DNA of 59,528 nucleotides from an uncultured Granulosicoccaceae bacterium (GTDB lineage Bacteria > Pseudomonadota > Gammaproteobacteria > Granulosicoccales > Granulosicoccaceae), in NCBI GenBank assembly GCA_937922015.1, contig CAKZVB010000010.1, positions 1 to 59,528 on the forward strand, read 5' to 3'. Both the position numbers and the translations under genes were made by a program. Shown in pieces: positions 1 to 9,523 of this stretch. Below the pieces are notes generated by a model, which worked only from the letters and a program-made list of their open reading frames with translations, had not been told where the DNA came from and ran no database searches. Positions within the stretch are counted from its first letter, which is position 1. Every line of letters starts with the position of its first letter.

Positions 1-827
1 TCGGTGCATATCAGTCGAAGTGCTTCATGAATGGCAAGTACGCCTGATACCGGTGCAGTGTAATGGTAGGATTTCTGGTACCAGAACTGATCGGCCAGAC
101 GTGCATCAAGACACCAGTGGCGCATCTTTGCCTTACGATCATTTATTGCTGTCCAGGCTCGGGTTGAAAAAGCCACCAGTGATACACCCGGGATCGACGA
201 CAGGCCCTTCTGGCCACCGGTAATAACCGCATCGATGCCCCATTCGTCCATATTCAGTGGCATAGTGCTCAGGGTGCAGACTGCATCGACGATGATCAGA
301 CAGCCATAGCCTCTGGCCATTTTGCAAATTTCTGCCAGATTTTTGTTGCACACTGTGTTGGAGGTTTCGCCCTGAACGATGGTAAGGATTTTCGGGTGAT
401 GTTCATTTATATACTGCTCGACCAGCTCGACCGTGGCAGAAGATGCCGGTGCGACGTTAACCCTGCTAACCTGGCCATCAGCACGCTCTGCCAGTTCTGC
501 CAGTCGATTGCTGAAAAATCCGTTGCAAACAGAAAGACATCGATCGCCGGGCTCTACGAGGTTGGCAACTGCCATCTCCATTGCCGCCGAGCCCGGTCCC
601 GCCACACCTAGAATTCTTGCTGATTCGGTTTGGAATACATACGCTGACATACTCTTCACCTGGTCGACGATCTGTGCCATCGTATCGCCCAGATGGTTAA
701 TCACAATTGAGTTAGCCGCCGCCACTCTGGCTGGGATTGGCACCGGGCCAGCGCCCATCATCAGTAGCGGCTCGTCCGGAAGAATGTTGTCCAGAGGTAG
801 GATATTAGGGGGAGATGCTATGTCCAC
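1..827 (-). CDS. Class V aminotransferase, alanine/serine-glyoxylate type (3' end outside window)
   Basis: PLP-dependent aminotransferase of the alanine-glyoxylate/serine-glyoxylate/ureidoglycine-glyoxylate group. About 275 residues are read and the C-terminal third lies beyond the left edge. The frame is open from the only reasonable start, a GTG at 827, with no ATG upstream of it before the in-frame stop near 887. Visible landmarks are MGAGPVPIP near the N-terminus, the cofactor-loop stretch GPGSAAMEMAV, IIVDAVCTLS (the Asp that contacts the PLP ring nitrogen) and ITGGQKGLSS with the Schiff-base lysine at about residue 207. The family moves an amino group to glyoxylate, giving glycine. That fits a cell also carrying malate synthase G, but the amino donor cannot be decided here. 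No Shine-Dalgarno sequence is obvious before the GTG. Confidence 0.85.
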   Translation of the reverse strand, partial: MDIASPPNILPLDNILPDEPLLMMGAGPVPIPARVAAANSIVINHLGDTMAQIVDQVKSMSAYVFQTESARILGVAGPGSAAMEMAVANLVEPGDRCLSVCNGFFSNRLAELAERADGQVSRVNVAPASSATVELVEQYINEHHPKILTIVQGETSNTVCNKNLAEICKMARGYGCLIIVDAVCTLSTMPLNMDEWGIDAVITGGQKGLSSIPGVSLVAFSTRAWTAINDRKAKMRHWCLDARLADQFWYQKSYHYTAPVSGVLAIHEALRLICT

Positions 828-1172
828 GGTGTTTTTTCGTAAAATAGTTTCAGAAGCGAAGTCGAATGACTTACATGCGATATGTCAACAATATCACCGT
901 TTGGCAGGAAAGTGAGTCTCTTTTTCGAAAAATAGACAGATCAACGGAATAACGGTGGCTGGCGAGGTCGGAGCTCTGATTTGTCCGGAGTCAGTCAAGA
1001 CACGAGTTAATTAAACAAAATCATTGGATTGGCGTAATCCCGGTGGCCTGTATTGTCAATCTTGCAGCGGCAAAGAATCGGTGTATCGGGCGGTCGTGTT
1101 GTGTTACGGGATTACGTATAATTGTGAGTCACAGATTGCCGTGCTAACCCCTTAGACTCATTGAGACCTCAA
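828..1172. other. Intergenic region with a candidate -10 box
   Basis: This gap separates the divergent aminotransferase and aldo/keto reductase genes, so it should hold both promoters. A perfect TATAAT lies at 1117-1122, 51 bases before the reductase ATG, but no convincing -35 box sits at the right distance. I see no convincing open frame or strong inverted repeat in the rest. Confidence 0.4.
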
Positions 1173-2147
1173 ATGCAACAAAGAAACATCGGATCATTAA
1201 AAGTGTCAGCTATCGGGCTTGGCTGCATGAACATGTCATCTGGTTACGGCCCGGCCGACGATGCAGTTTCAACACGCTTGTTGAACGAGGCGATTGATGT
1301 CGGCTACACGTTTTTCGATACGGCTCAGGTGTATGGTTTCGGCCACAATGAAGAATTAATTGGAAAAGCGCTGGCTACGCGTCGGCAGGAATTTGTACTG
1401 GCGAGCAAGTGTGGCTTATCCAAAGATGGCATAAACGGCGATCCTGACGGGATTATTAAAAGCTGTGAGGCAAGTCTGAGGCGATTAAAAACTGATGTCA
1501 TAGATCTTTATTATCTTCATCGTGTTGATCCCGACATTGATATTGAAGAAAGCACCGCTGCACTTGCCACACTGGTGAAGCAGGGCAAAGTGCGTGAGAT
1601 CGGATTGTCCGAGGTGTGCTGCGATAATCTGCAGCGCGCCCACGCGGTCCATCCGATTGCAGCGCTGCAATCAGAATACTCTTTGTGGTCGCGAACCCCT
1701 GAACGCGGAATACTTGAAGCATGTGACAATCTGGGTGTCACGATGGTGCCGTTTTCGCCACTGGGGCGCGCCTTTTTAACCGGCAAGGCTTGTGATGTCA
1801 GTCAGCTGCCTGAAAAAGATCTGCGCTGTACGATTGCCCGACCGCGTTTTGAGCCGGAAGCGTTTGCAGAGAATTCCCGGTTATTGATCCCCTACGCTGA
1901 AATTGCCGAACAAAATAACTGCACCATGGCACAACTGGCGCTGGCCTGGCTGCTGAATCGGCAAAATGATGTGCCGATTCCAGGGACCAAACACATAGAG
2001 TTTATGAAAGAAAATGCCGGTGCCGCTGACGTGGTGCTCGATACTGAAACGGTAGCGAAGCTCAACCAGCTCATCAATGAGTCAACTGTGGTTGGTGCGC
2101 GTTATGAAGACAAGCGCATGGCTGAAGCAGACGCCGAGCGGGACTAG
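1173..2147 (+). CDS. Aldo/keto reductase
   Basis: NADPH-dependent carbonyl reductase of the aldo/keto reductase superfamily, 324 residues as a single TIM barrel. The frame extends to a TTG at 1161, but the ATG at 1173 gives the usual N-terminus (MQQRNIGSLKVSAIGLGCMN). The catalytic tetrad is visible: Asp in FFDTAQVYG, the Tyr of that motif, Lys in LASKCG and His in YYLHRVDP. The C-terminal IPGTKH loop is the usual nicotinamide phosphate-binding segment. Sequence style resembles the AKR13-like family, whose substrates are often unknown. It stands alone, followed after 43 bases by an unrelated small membrane protein. Confidence 0.9.
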   Translation: MQQRNIGSLKVSAIGLGCMNMSSGYGPADDAVSTRLLNEAIDVGYTFFDTAQVYGFGHNEELIGKALATRRQEFVLASKCGLSKDGINGDPDGIIKSCEASLRRLKTDVIDLYYLHRVDPDIDIEESTAALATLVKQGKVREIGLSEVCCDNLQRAHAVHPIAALQSEYSLWSRTPERGILEACDNLGVTMVPFSPLGRAFLTGKACDVSQLPEKDLRCTIARPRFEPEAFAENSRLLIPYAEIAEQNNCTMAQLALAWLLNRQNDVPIPGTKHIEFMKENAGAADVVLDTETVAKLNQLINESTVVGARYEDKRMAEADAERD

Positions 2148-2190
2148 TTGTCCATCCACGCTACTCAACCCTGGATTTTAGGAAAACTAC

Positions 2191-2547
2191 ATGTATAAAC
2201 TCGCCGCTCTTGCCGTAGTGCTCAGTGCAATCATGCATTTCGTTGCGTTTGTGCTCGGGCAATTTAAAGCCGATGTGCTGCCGCTGGCGATATTCGGTGC
2301 GGTTTATTTGATGTTTGCGATATTGCTTTATAGAGAGAGACGCAGAACAGCCTGGCTGTCGTTTTTCGTTATGTTGATTGGCATGTCAGCGGCGCTGACT
2401 TTCATCAATAGCGGCACTGCAGCCCCGGATTGGGTGTTTGTTGCTATTTCTATTCTAAATGTCGTTAGTGCGGTGTTTTTGTTCTTTGTTTTGTGGAAAT
2501 CCAAAGGGCAGGGGAGCACTTCAGTTGCCGGAGGTCCGCGGCTGTAA
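2191..2547 (+). CDS. Small integral membrane protein, unknown
   Basis: 118 residues with four predicted transmembrane segments (about 3-22, 30-47, 54-72 and 82-102) and a short polar tail. The start ATG has an AGGAAA ribosome site ten bases upstream. No conserved catalytic residue or family motif is recognisable. It lies just upstream of two DUF805 membrane proteins on the same strand and may be co-expressed with them. I assign no function. Confidence 0.65.
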   Translation: MYKLAALAVVLSAIMHFVAFVLGQFKADVLPLAIFGAVYLMFAILLYRERRRTAWLSFFVMLIGMSAALTFINSGTAAPDWVFVAISILNVVSAVFLFFVLWKSKGQGSTSVAGGPRL

Positions 2548-2599
2548 CTTCAGTCTGGTGAGTATTAGAATATGATAGTGGTGAATTCTGGATGGAGAG

Positions 2600-3157
2600 A
2601 TGACCGTGGCAATAGACAGTAACGACGTATTCGACGCCCCTCAAGCGACTCTTTCAGAGGCCGCTGTTCCTGAAAATACCGGACTATGGAGTAAAAGCGG
2701 AAGGCTGGGTATTTTAAAATACTTTTCGCATTCGATTTTACTCATGTTGGCTTTCGCGGCCATATTAATGGGGATAGCCAGCTTCACCGGTCTCTTTTCG
2801 TCTGGTATCGAGGCTTTTGATCCTGAGCAAATGAGCCCTTTGCTCGGTATTGTCGGCCTGATTGTATTGCTGCCATTTGCCTGGCTGGGCATCGTGTTTT
2901 TCATTCGCCGTCTACACGACTTCAATCTGACAGGCTGGTTTGCACTGGTTACCTTTATCCCGGTCATCGGTGCAATATTCACATTGGTTGTGCTCGTTAT
3001 TCCGGGTGCGAAGGAAGGCAACAAATATGGAGCACCAGCGAAAACTGTATTCTGGGAAAAAATCATTGGTGGGATAGGACTGGTTGTTATTATCGCTACC
3101 GTGGTGGCTGCGGTTGTTGGTATGGTCGCACCTGCATTGTTCGGACTTGCAGTCTAA
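2600..3157 (+). CDS. DUF805 family membrane protein, copy 1
   Basis: 185 residues. After a polar N-terminus comes the stretch SGRLGILKYFSH and then four hydrophobic segments. The family hallmark RRLHDFNLTGWFAL and the closing NKYG motif are both present, which identifies DUF805 (YhaH-like inner-membrane proteins of unknown role). A GGAGAG ribosome site precedes the ATG. Its C-terminus runs past the usual family end with an extra hydrophobic segment. The next gene has the same layout, so the pair arose by tandem duplication. Confidence 0.85.
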   Translation: MTVAIDSNDVFDAPQATLSEAAVPENTGLWSKSGRLGILKYFSHSILLMLAFAAILMGIASFTGLFSSGIEAFDPEQMSPLLGIVGLIVLLPFAWLGIVFFIRRLHDFNLTGWFALVTFIPVIGAIFTLVVLVIPGAKEGNKYGAPAKTVFWEKIIGGIGLVVIIATVVAAVVGMVAPALFGLAV

Positions 3158-3237
3158 GTTAGCACATCTGCTTGTTGGTACTGGTGTGCCTCGGGCTCGA
3201 TTGTGTTGGTGTGTTGAATACTCATCAGCCTTGACTC

Positions 3238-3819
3238 GTGTCTGATATCAAACCAGTATTTTACTCAGGAACTCTAGTGGCTGACTCAAACGACGCTTCG
3301 CCGGAAACCCGATCGCCTGGCACGCCTGAAGTAAATACCAGTATCTGGAGTAACAGCGGCAGGTTGGGGGTGCTGAAGTACATGTCGCACTATCTGATTC
3401 TTGTGCTTGTCCTGGGTGCTTTGTTATTGGTTGTGCTGGGACTCAATGATTTCATTTCTCCGGACGCGGCAGGGCCGCTGAGTCCTTTGTTGACAGCCAT
3501 TCTTGTAGCAGTTTGTCTGCCGCTTTTGTGGGTGGGTATAGCATTGTTTGTGCGCAGGCTTCACGACTTAAACCAGTCAGGCTGGTTAGCTCTGGTTTTA
3601 CTTATCCCTGTTGTCGGAGCGTTCTTCAGTCTGTTGGTAGGTCTTTGTCCCGGTAATAAAACCATTAATAATTACGGGTCACCTGTCGTAGCCGCCCCCT
3701 GGGAAAAAGTACTTGGTGGTATCGGCGTGGTTGTCGCCATCGGTTTTGTACTCACTGCGATTGTTCGTCTGGTTGCACCTTCATGGTTCTGGCTTGCTGT
3801 GTCGATGTTAACCAGCTGA
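3238..3819 (+). CDS. DUF805 family membrane protein, copy 2
   Basis: 193 residues, starting at GTG (no nearby ATG gives a full N-terminus). It shares with its upstream neighbour the stretch SGRLGVLKYMSH, the DUF805 hallmark RRLHDLNQSGWLAL, the NNYG motif and an extra C-terminal hydrophobic helix. Eighty bases separate the two genes. The N-terminal polar tail differs most between copies. The function of DUF805 is unknown. Family membership is certain from the hallmark, and the GTG start is less so. Confidence 0.82.
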   Translation: MSDIKPVFYSGTLVADSNDASPETRSPGTPEVNTSIWSNSGRLGVLKYMSHYLILVLVLGALLLVVLGLNDFISPDAAGPLSPLLTAILVAVCLPLLWVGIALFVRRLHDLNQSGWLALVLLIPVVGAFFSLLVGLCPGNKTINNYGSPVVAAPWEKVLGGIGVVVAIGFVLTAIVRLVAPSWFWLAVSMLTS

Positions 3820-3861
3820 CGGGCTGGTGTCTTGCAATGGATCTATGTTACCAACCGCGAG

Positions 3862-4368
3862 CTATAACATAGCCTGACACTTTTCGACGAGTGCCATCAG
3901 TGAGTCGCGTTGGGCATTTGTAGGATTCAGACTCAAGCCGCGACGCGCTAACTGCAAGGCCTGGCCGGGTTGATTCATGGCCAGATGACTCTGTGCCAGG
4001 GCCTGAAAGGTTAACGGGTCATCGGGCGAGATTCGAAGTGCTCTCTCCAGCAGTCCCAATGCTCTTGAATGATTGTCAGCCGCTGTCGCGTTTGCTGCCT
4101 GATCGCGAAGTGCGATAGCCGCTGGCAAACTTCTCACTGCCTCAAGTGGTGGTGCCATGGTGGTTGGTTTAATTACCGGATCTACCGGGGTGTTTTGTAT
4201 TGTATTGTCGACAGAGGGGAGTTGTGTTGGGACCGGCGGCGCTGACGGGGTGGTGGTGGAGTACTTGGTGCCGCATCCGGTAGACAATACTGCGGTTGCC
4301 ACCACGGTCAGAAACAATGGGCGGCAGGTGAGCAGCCTGTGGTCAGGCAATGAGATTGTGTGGTCCAT
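3862..4368 (-). CDS. Outer-membrane-type lipoprotein with TPR repeats
   Basis: 168 residues from the ATG at 4368. The frame also opens at a TTG at 4395, but the ATG places the signal peptide properly. The hydrophobic stretch ends in a lipobox (VLSTGC), so the mature protein should be lipid-anchored at that Cys. A Pro/Thr-rich linker follows, and the C-terminal half holds about two TPR-like helical hairpins (RALGLLERALRISPDDP, QALQLARRGLSLNPTN). Such proteins usually act as scaffolds in the periplasm or at the outer membrane. The partner cannot be told from context. Confidence 0.7.
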   Translation of the reverse strand: MDHTISLPDHRLLTCRPLFLTVVATAVLSTGCGTKYSTTTPSAPPVPTQLPSVDNTIQNTPVDPVIKPTTMAPPLEAVRSLPAAIALRDQAANATAADNHSRALGLLERALRISPDDPLTFQALAQSHLAMNQPGQALQLARRGLSLNPTNAQRDSLMALVEKCQAML

Positions 4369-4487
4369 GTCGTTTTGTCGCTTAGTAGGGTGCAATACAG
4401 CTAGAATAGCGGATTTATCTGCGAGTCGTCATCCCGGACACAGGTTTTTGCAAATCCAGGGTTGGTAACAGAAAAAAGGATGATTTT

Positions 4488-4904
4488 TTGAATTCAGCTT
4501 CCACTGACAAATTACTCTCTGGCGAGTGTTTTTGCGGCGCCGTCAAATACCAGATCAATGGCCCACTGGGGGATGCCAAGTCCTGCCATTGTTCACGCTG
4601 CAGAAAAGCGTTTAGTTCACAGGCATCCGCGTCAGCTCTGGTTGTGCCCGGCACCTTTAACTGGACAGCAGGTGCGGAAAACCTGACATCGTATGTTGGT
4701 GGTCACGGGTTTGGATTTCAGTTTTGCAAAACATGCGGGTCGACTTTATGTACTGTGTATGAAGGCGCGGTATTCCAGATAATGCTCGGCTGTATAAACG
4801 GTGATCCCGACATTGAAATCGGTCACCATATCTACGTGGGTTCGAAGGCGGGCTGGGAGAAAATACCTGACGGAGTCACACAATATAAGGAAAATAAAAT
4901 ATAG
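4488..4904 (+). CDS. GFA/CENP-V family zinc protein
   Basis: 138 residues of the family named after glutathione-dependent formaldehyde-activating enzyme. Zinc ligands are visible in order: GECFCGAVKY, CHCSRCRK and FCKTCGSTL. The start appears to be TTG at 4488, seven bases after an AAAGGA site. No in-frame ATG lies near. Most family members are not proven formaldehyde enzymes, so the link to formaldehyde released by TMAO demethylation about 12 kb away is only a possibility. It is divergent from the lipoprotein gene. Confidence 0.8.
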   Translation: MNSASTDKLLSGECFCGAVKYQINGPLGDAKSCHCSRCRKAFSSQASASALVVPGTFNWTAGAENLTSYVGGHGFGFQFCKTCGSTLCTVYEGAVFQIMLGCINGDPDIEIGHHIYVGSKAGWEKIPDGVTQYKENKI

Positions 4905-4962
4905 CCGTTTCAACCCGTTGTGTGACCGTCACAGTGTGCGCATGCGAGTTTTCCATTGGCCT

Positions 4963-6315
4963 TTATTTAAATAGACGATTAAACAAAGATCGAATCGCTC
5001 CCTGTTCGTTTTCAGGCGGGGCTATCGCACTGCCTGCCTCTTCCACGGTGGGCTGGCTTGAAGATTCTGCGTAAACTGCATCTGCAGGATCAATAGAGTA
5101 CGCACTTTGCGTGGCGTCAGCTTTAGCCGTGCGAACAGTCTGGCTGGTTTGTGACTGTGCGCTGTCTTCATCGCCCCATCCAAAGGTTCCGTGGTTTTCA
5201 ACGTTAACTTTTAATGTGGGCCATTTAACTATTCCTTCTTGTCCGTTGGGATCTGACCACCAGATTTCATTGCCTATGTGCAAGCCGGACAACACCATGT
5301 TTTTATCAGGCCAGCGTGGTGCCGGATACCCGCGCGGGTCCGCTTTGGACATCATTTGTTGTGCTTCACTGCTGCTTTCCAATAGCGGTCGCATGCCGTT
5401 CTGCGCCCAGTCCATAACGTTGTTGATTGACAAGCTGGTGATCGGGCCGTTTACCGGTATAAGCGCTATATAGCGGAAGTAATTTCCACCCCCTGTTTCG
5501 ATTTTTAAGATGACATGGAATGACTGGCCGGCAATATCTGTTACGCCAATGACTTTACCGCCGGCCCATGCGCCGTCGGGTCTGTCGGTATTGCCATTGT
5601 TCTGGTCTGGCATGCGGAACCAGACATTTATGTTATAGGCTTTTGTGCGGTTGCTGTTTATAGCGTTCAGGTCACCAAGCAGTGATGCGTGCGAGGCTGT
5701 CTGTGGATTGTCTATATCGTGCAGGTACATGTCCAGAAAAGTGTTGACGGTGGGGTTGCCGGAGTACGACGTTACAACTGACAAGTTAGTCTGTGGCAGA
5801 TCAGCCAGTTTACAGGGAAACCCGGTTGTCCTTTGTGCAGGCTTTAGATCGAATATAGGGGTCTGCATGCCTTCCCCTTTCATTCTGAATTCGTTGTCCA
5901 ATCCGGGCAGCGGTTCGAGTTTTCCGTTGGTTTCCCATCGTCCACCCATAGTGCCAAGCACGGCGCATGGAAACGCTTTTACTCGGTATTGGTCACTGTT
6001 AACACAGCGGAACTTCATATACGTGCCCGGACCGTCTATGTGCCATTCGATATAACTGTCGAGCGGAATCTGATAAGAGTAACCATACGCGTTAGTGAGA
6101 AATAACAGACCGTGAGCTTCCTGTTTGGCGAATGCTCCGGATGGCGCGGTATCGCTTTGTTTTGGCTCGCCACGTAAATATACCTTTGCGCGTTTGATCG
6201 CAGTCATACCCCTATTGATAGTGGCGGCGCTGAATACCGACGCGGCCGAAATAGATGAGAAAGGTGCGGTAACAGCCAGCGCTATAGCTGCCCTGATAGT
6301 GTCTCGTCGATTCAT
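4963..6315 (-). CDS. Tat-exported protein with GH12-like fold, probably non-catalytic
   Basis: 450 residues. The N-terminus MNRRDTIRAA plus a hydrophobic stretch ending near SAA looks like a twin-arginine signal peptide. Residues about 175-372 match, block by block, the glycoside hydrolase 12 domain of the protein at 51514-53016: LPQTNLSV / LPNFKVRY, NTFLDMYLHD / NVALESFFHT, YNINVWF / FEMMIWV, and LSGLHIGNEIWW / MGAIEIGTETFW. The Glu at the expected acid/base place is kept (Glu350), but the expected nucleophile Glu is Asn228. An acidic, Ser/Gln-rich tail of about 70 residues follows. It may be a glucan-binding or scaffold protein. I recognise no closer named family. Confidence 0.6.
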   Translation of the reverse strand: MNRRDTIRAAIALAVTAPFSSISAASVFSAATINRGMTAIKRAKVYLRGEPKQSDTAPSGAFAKQEAHGLLFLTNAYGYSYQIPLDSYIEWHIDGPGTYMKFRCVNSDQYRVKAFPCAVLGTMGGRWETNGKLEPLPGLDNEFRMKGEGMQTPIFDLKPAQRTTGFPCKLADLPQTNLSVVTSYSGNPTVNTFLDMYLHDIDNPQTASHASLLGDLNAINSNRTKAYNINVWFRMPDQNNGNTDRPDGAWAGGKVIGVTDIAGQSFHVILKIETGGGNYFRYIALIPVNGPITSLSINNVMDWAQNGMRPLLESSSEAQQMMSKADPRGYPAPRWPDKNMVLSGLHIGNEIWWSDPNGQEGIVKWPTLKVNVENHGTFGWGDEDSAQSQTSQTVRTAKADATQSAYSIDPADAVYAESSSQPTVEEAGSAIAPPENEQGAIRSLFNRLFK

Positions 6316-6529
6316 AAAGGCACCGTAGTTTGGGAGGCGAATGGCTTAGCGTAGCCAGTGGAATTGAAGGCAAATACTTGTTAGCGATATTGTCGCTACT
6401 GTGAGACATTCAGTTGTCCCTTCGGGTTCATCTTTTGTTATGCCTGGTAATGGGTGATCGCTGTTTAACCGGCCTTTCGGCCGGTATCTTTTCACCCAAA
6501 ACGCATTTTCGAAGATGATAACAGCGCTG

Positions 6530-9523
6530 TTACCATTTAATTTTTTGCCAAACACCATTTTGCTGGTTTGCGGTCAGATTGACCCCGTTCCATTTACCGG
6601 CGGAATAGTAGCTACCGTCTCCGCGCTGGTTAAACATGGCGACACTGAGTCTGGCGGTGGCGGAACTTGAGTTCGTGCTGATATTGTCAATAGAGACATC
6701 GAGCCGGTCATAGCGTTGAAACATCTTGCGCAGAAATTCAGTACGTTCATCTGGCAGTGAGTCACTGACCTGCAATACTCGATTTAGATTTTTACTTTCA
6801 ATTGCTGTACGCAGTTGATTGAGGTGTTGAGCAGTAGCGTCATTGCCGCTTATGAAGCTTTGACGAGGTGCTGATGGCAGTGGTTCAGGATCATCTATTG
6901 CCGGCGTGACGTCTTGATCGATAGGAGCGGTTATCGCGGCAACCGTATTTTCAGTCTGCAGCGGCTCATCGACTACTGCTGGTGTACTTGTAACTACTTC
7001 AGGTGCACTTGTTACCGCTTCAACTTCAACAGGTGTTAACGGTAAATCTGTATCGACAGTTTCCGGTGATAATACCCGGGATTCAGGCCCGGCTGTATCG
7101 TCTGTCGACTGCGGTGTGGACGTGTCGGTTTTTGCCGCTGCAATTTGATCGCGTATTTTTTGCGATAGCGCGGCATCGGCGATGTACTTGTCGGTTTCCG
7201 AAAACAAGGTCTCTGCTTCTGAGAGATTTCCGTCACCAATCAGTTTTTCAATGTCGGTTATCCTGCCCGTTAACCAGGGTGACAAGGTCGGATATGTATC
7301 TGCTAAAAGGTTTCCGCCAGTGCCATTAGTCGGGTCGATGTCCTCGCTGCTGGCAGGCTGGTCCCGGACAGCTGGGGCCGAGCTGTTTGGCAGTCCGTCA
7401 ATCTGTAAGCCTGCATCGTTCGCTCTGGACAGCAACCGGTTGGCTTCCGGTAAATCGTCTGCATCAATGCTATCGATGATTTGACGTTTCACTTCGGTTT
7501 GAATGCGACTGATGCCCTCCAAAGCCTGGGTGTTTGCCGGATCACTGGACAGAATCAGCTGGTAGTAGTCGAGTGCAGACTCACCGACGGGAAAAATAAT
7601 CGCTTGCTGGTCCATTTGCTGTTGCGCTTTCTCAATGGCCGTCGCCGTTGTCATCTCGGGTGCCGACGAAAAGTTGAACAGCTCAGGTCTGTTCACAAAA
7701 AGCACTGAAGCACCAACGATTGCCATAAGCCCGACAGTGGGGACAACCCAACGCCACTTTGAGGGTGGAGCCGGTGGTTCATAGTTCCAGTCGTTGTCAT
7801 CAAATTCTATTTCATTGCGAACCGGTGCCCGTTGGACCGGCTCTCTTGCCGGCGGTGTTGTTTGAAACTGCTCATGCCCGCGTTGTGCTATGCCTGATTT
7901 TCGCGGATTGTCGATGTTGTTGTCGGGGTCGCTGATGCCATTGGCATGGCCATACGGCGGTGGGTAGTTTGCTGCTGGTGGTTTTTCCGGCGGGTTATCA
8001 GGATCACGTTTCATGATATCCCGACGCAACACGTTGCGGATTTCCTGGGTGTGAGTGGTCTGTTTGTTATCAGCTGTCTGAGCAGTGGCAATATTCTGCA
8101 GTGTTTCGTTGTGCGCCTGATTAGCCGATGTGCCGTTTAAAATCTGTTGCTGGTCGGTTGCGTAATCTGCAGAAGTTCCGGACGGCTGAGGAGTCACGTT
8201 TGCAGGATTACTTGCGAAAGGACTGGAGCCGGCAGTTTCAGCAGGAGCGGTTGATGGCACTCCCCGTGGTGCCAGAGGAGTCGGCGTCGGGAATGAATTG
8301 CTGGCGTTTCCGGTGTCAACTGACGGGCTGTGCGAAGGATTTAGCGGTATAATTTCAACATCGTCTAAATCATGGTCGAACCTTGAGTCCATCCGGTTGT
8401 TGCCAACATCAACGCTCAAGTGCGGCTCTGTTGTGTCAGGGGATGTGCGTGCAAGCGGAGAGTTGACGACCTGAGATGGATGTTGCTCATGACTTAGGTC
8501 TGGCGGCGGTAGCATTGATGCGGCATTTTCACGCATTTTTCCGGCTTTTGGCGGCAACGGATCTTTGCTTCTTGTTTTTAATTTTGACGGTCGGCCGGCT
8601 GGTTTTTTGTTCAGGTACGCTGTGGCCGGTTTAAATATGCCGTTGAAAGCGTCTCGCCATTGTTCAATACTTTGTGGCCGATCTTCGGCTTCCATATGAA
8701 GCCCCCAGTCAATTGCTCTGAGAAAATCCTCAGAATAGTGTTGCTGTGCTTTGTCTGCAGCGGGTGGCAGGGGATCGTTGCTGGTGGTCAGTACGCTCGA
8801 CGCTCGTGTAACAGAATCCACCGGCATCTCACCGGTGACAGCCTCATAGAGTACGGCCGCCAATGCGTAAATGTCAGACCATGGTCCCTGATCGTTATCG
8901 GAGACGTTATATTGTTCGATAGGTGTGTAGCCGACAGTGACCACGGCGGTAAGCTGCTGAGTGGTTTCACTCAGGGTGTATCGTGCAGCGCCAAAATCCA
9001 GCAGTACCGGCGAGCCGTTATCGCGCAGGTAGATATTTGACGGCTTGATGTCCCGATGTGCCAGTCCGTGCCGGTGAATTTCTTCAACGCCATCGAAAAT
9101 CGGAAATAAAATTTCTCGCAATGCTTCTTCGGAGAGAGTCTGCTGGTCGCCCAGAACTTCGGCGAATTCCTGCCCCTGTTCATAATCCATCACCATGTAG
9201 GCAGTGTTATATTTATGTACCACTTGATGGACCCGGACAATGTTCAAGTGCTTGAATCGGGCCAGAGTTTTTGCCTCGCGGGCGAAATTACTCAGCCCGA
9301 TATTGTAGTCTTCGACAAATTCGGGTCGTCGCGCGGACACGTTGAGTTGGTCATCTCGCTGAATGATCTCGCGTGGCAGATACTCTTTGATTGCCACGTG
9401 CACGTCTAGATTCAGATCAACGGCGAGGTAGGTCACGGCAAATCCGCCGCGCCCGAGTACGTCCTCGATCTGATAGCAGCTGATCATATCGCCGCGTTGG
9501 AGGGTGTCTGAATAGCTGGTCAC
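6530..9523 (-). CDS. Membrane-anchored serine/threonine protein kinase
   Basis: 997 residues starting at GTG. The PknB/Hanks-type kinase domain covers residues about 18-295: glycine loop GRGGFAVTY, ATP-binding Lys46, catalytic HRDIKPSN (Asp158), DFGAA (Asp176) and the activation segment GYTPIEQY. A long Pro/Ser/Thr-rich, low-complexity cytoplasmic linker (about 300-585) leads to one transmembrane helix (about 590-610). The outer part contains TPR-like helical stretches, an acidic linker and a C-terminal conserved-looking domain ending NQQNGVWQKIKW. This is the architecture of bacterial signalling kinases with an external sensor. No phosphatase or FHA gene lies beside it. It stands alone, with a divergent promoter gap to the TMAO operon. 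Confidence 0.88.
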   Translation of the reverse strand: MTSYSDTLQRGDMISCYQIEDVLGRGGFAVTYLAVDLNLDVHVAIKEYLPREIIQRDDQLNVSARRPEFVEDYNIGLSNFAREAKTLARFKHLNIVRVHQVVHKYNTAYMVMDYEQGQEFAEVLGDQQTLSEEALREILFPIFDGVEEIHRHGLAHRDIKPSNIYLRDNGSPVLLDFGAARYTLSETTQQLTAVVTVGYTPIEQYNVSDNDQGPWSDIYALAAVLYEAVTGEMPVDSVTRASSVLTTSNDPLPPAADKAQQHYSEDFLRAIDWGLHMEAEDRPQSIEQWRDAFNGIFKPATAYLNKKPAGRPSKLKTRSKDPLPPKAGKMRENAASMLPPPDLSHEQHPSQVVNSPLARTSPDTTEPHLSVDVGNNRMDSRFDHDLDDVEIIPLNPSHSPSVDTGNASNSFPTPTPLAPRGVPSTAPAETAGSSPFASNPANVTPQPSGTSADYATDQQQILNGTSANQAHNETLQNIATAQTADNKQTTHTQEIRNVLRRDIMKRDPDNPPEKPPAANYPPPYGHANGISDPDNNIDNPRKSGIAQRGHEQFQTTPPAREPVQRAPVRNEIEFDDNDWNYEPPAPPSKWRWVVPTVGLMAIVGASVLFVNRPELFNFSSAPEMTTATAIEKAQQQMDQQAIIFPVGESALDYYQLILSSDPANTQALEGISRIQTEVKRQIIDSIDADDLPEANRLLSRANDAGLQIDGLPNSSAPAVRDQPASSEDIDPTNGTGGNLLADTYPTLSPWLTGRITDIEKLIGDGNLSEAETLFSETDKYIADAALSQKIRDQIAAAKTDTSTPQSTDDTAGPESRVLSPETVDTDLPLTPVEVEAVTSAPEVVTSTPAVVDEPLQTENTVAAITAPIDQDVTPAIDDPEPLPSAPRQSFISGNDATAQHLNQLRTAIESKNLNRVLQVSDSLPDERTEFLRKMFQRYDRLDVSIDNISTNSSSATARLSVAMFNQRGDGSYYSAGKWNGVNLTANQQNGVWQKIKW

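Noticed and set aside
433-915. 160-codon open frame on the plus strand
   Set aside because: Lies antisense to the aminotransferase, whose conserved motifs are clear. Its translation has no protein character.
4157-4468. 103-codon plus-strand frame over the TPR lipoprotein
   Set aside because: Antisense to a gene with signal peptide, lipobox and TPR repeats.
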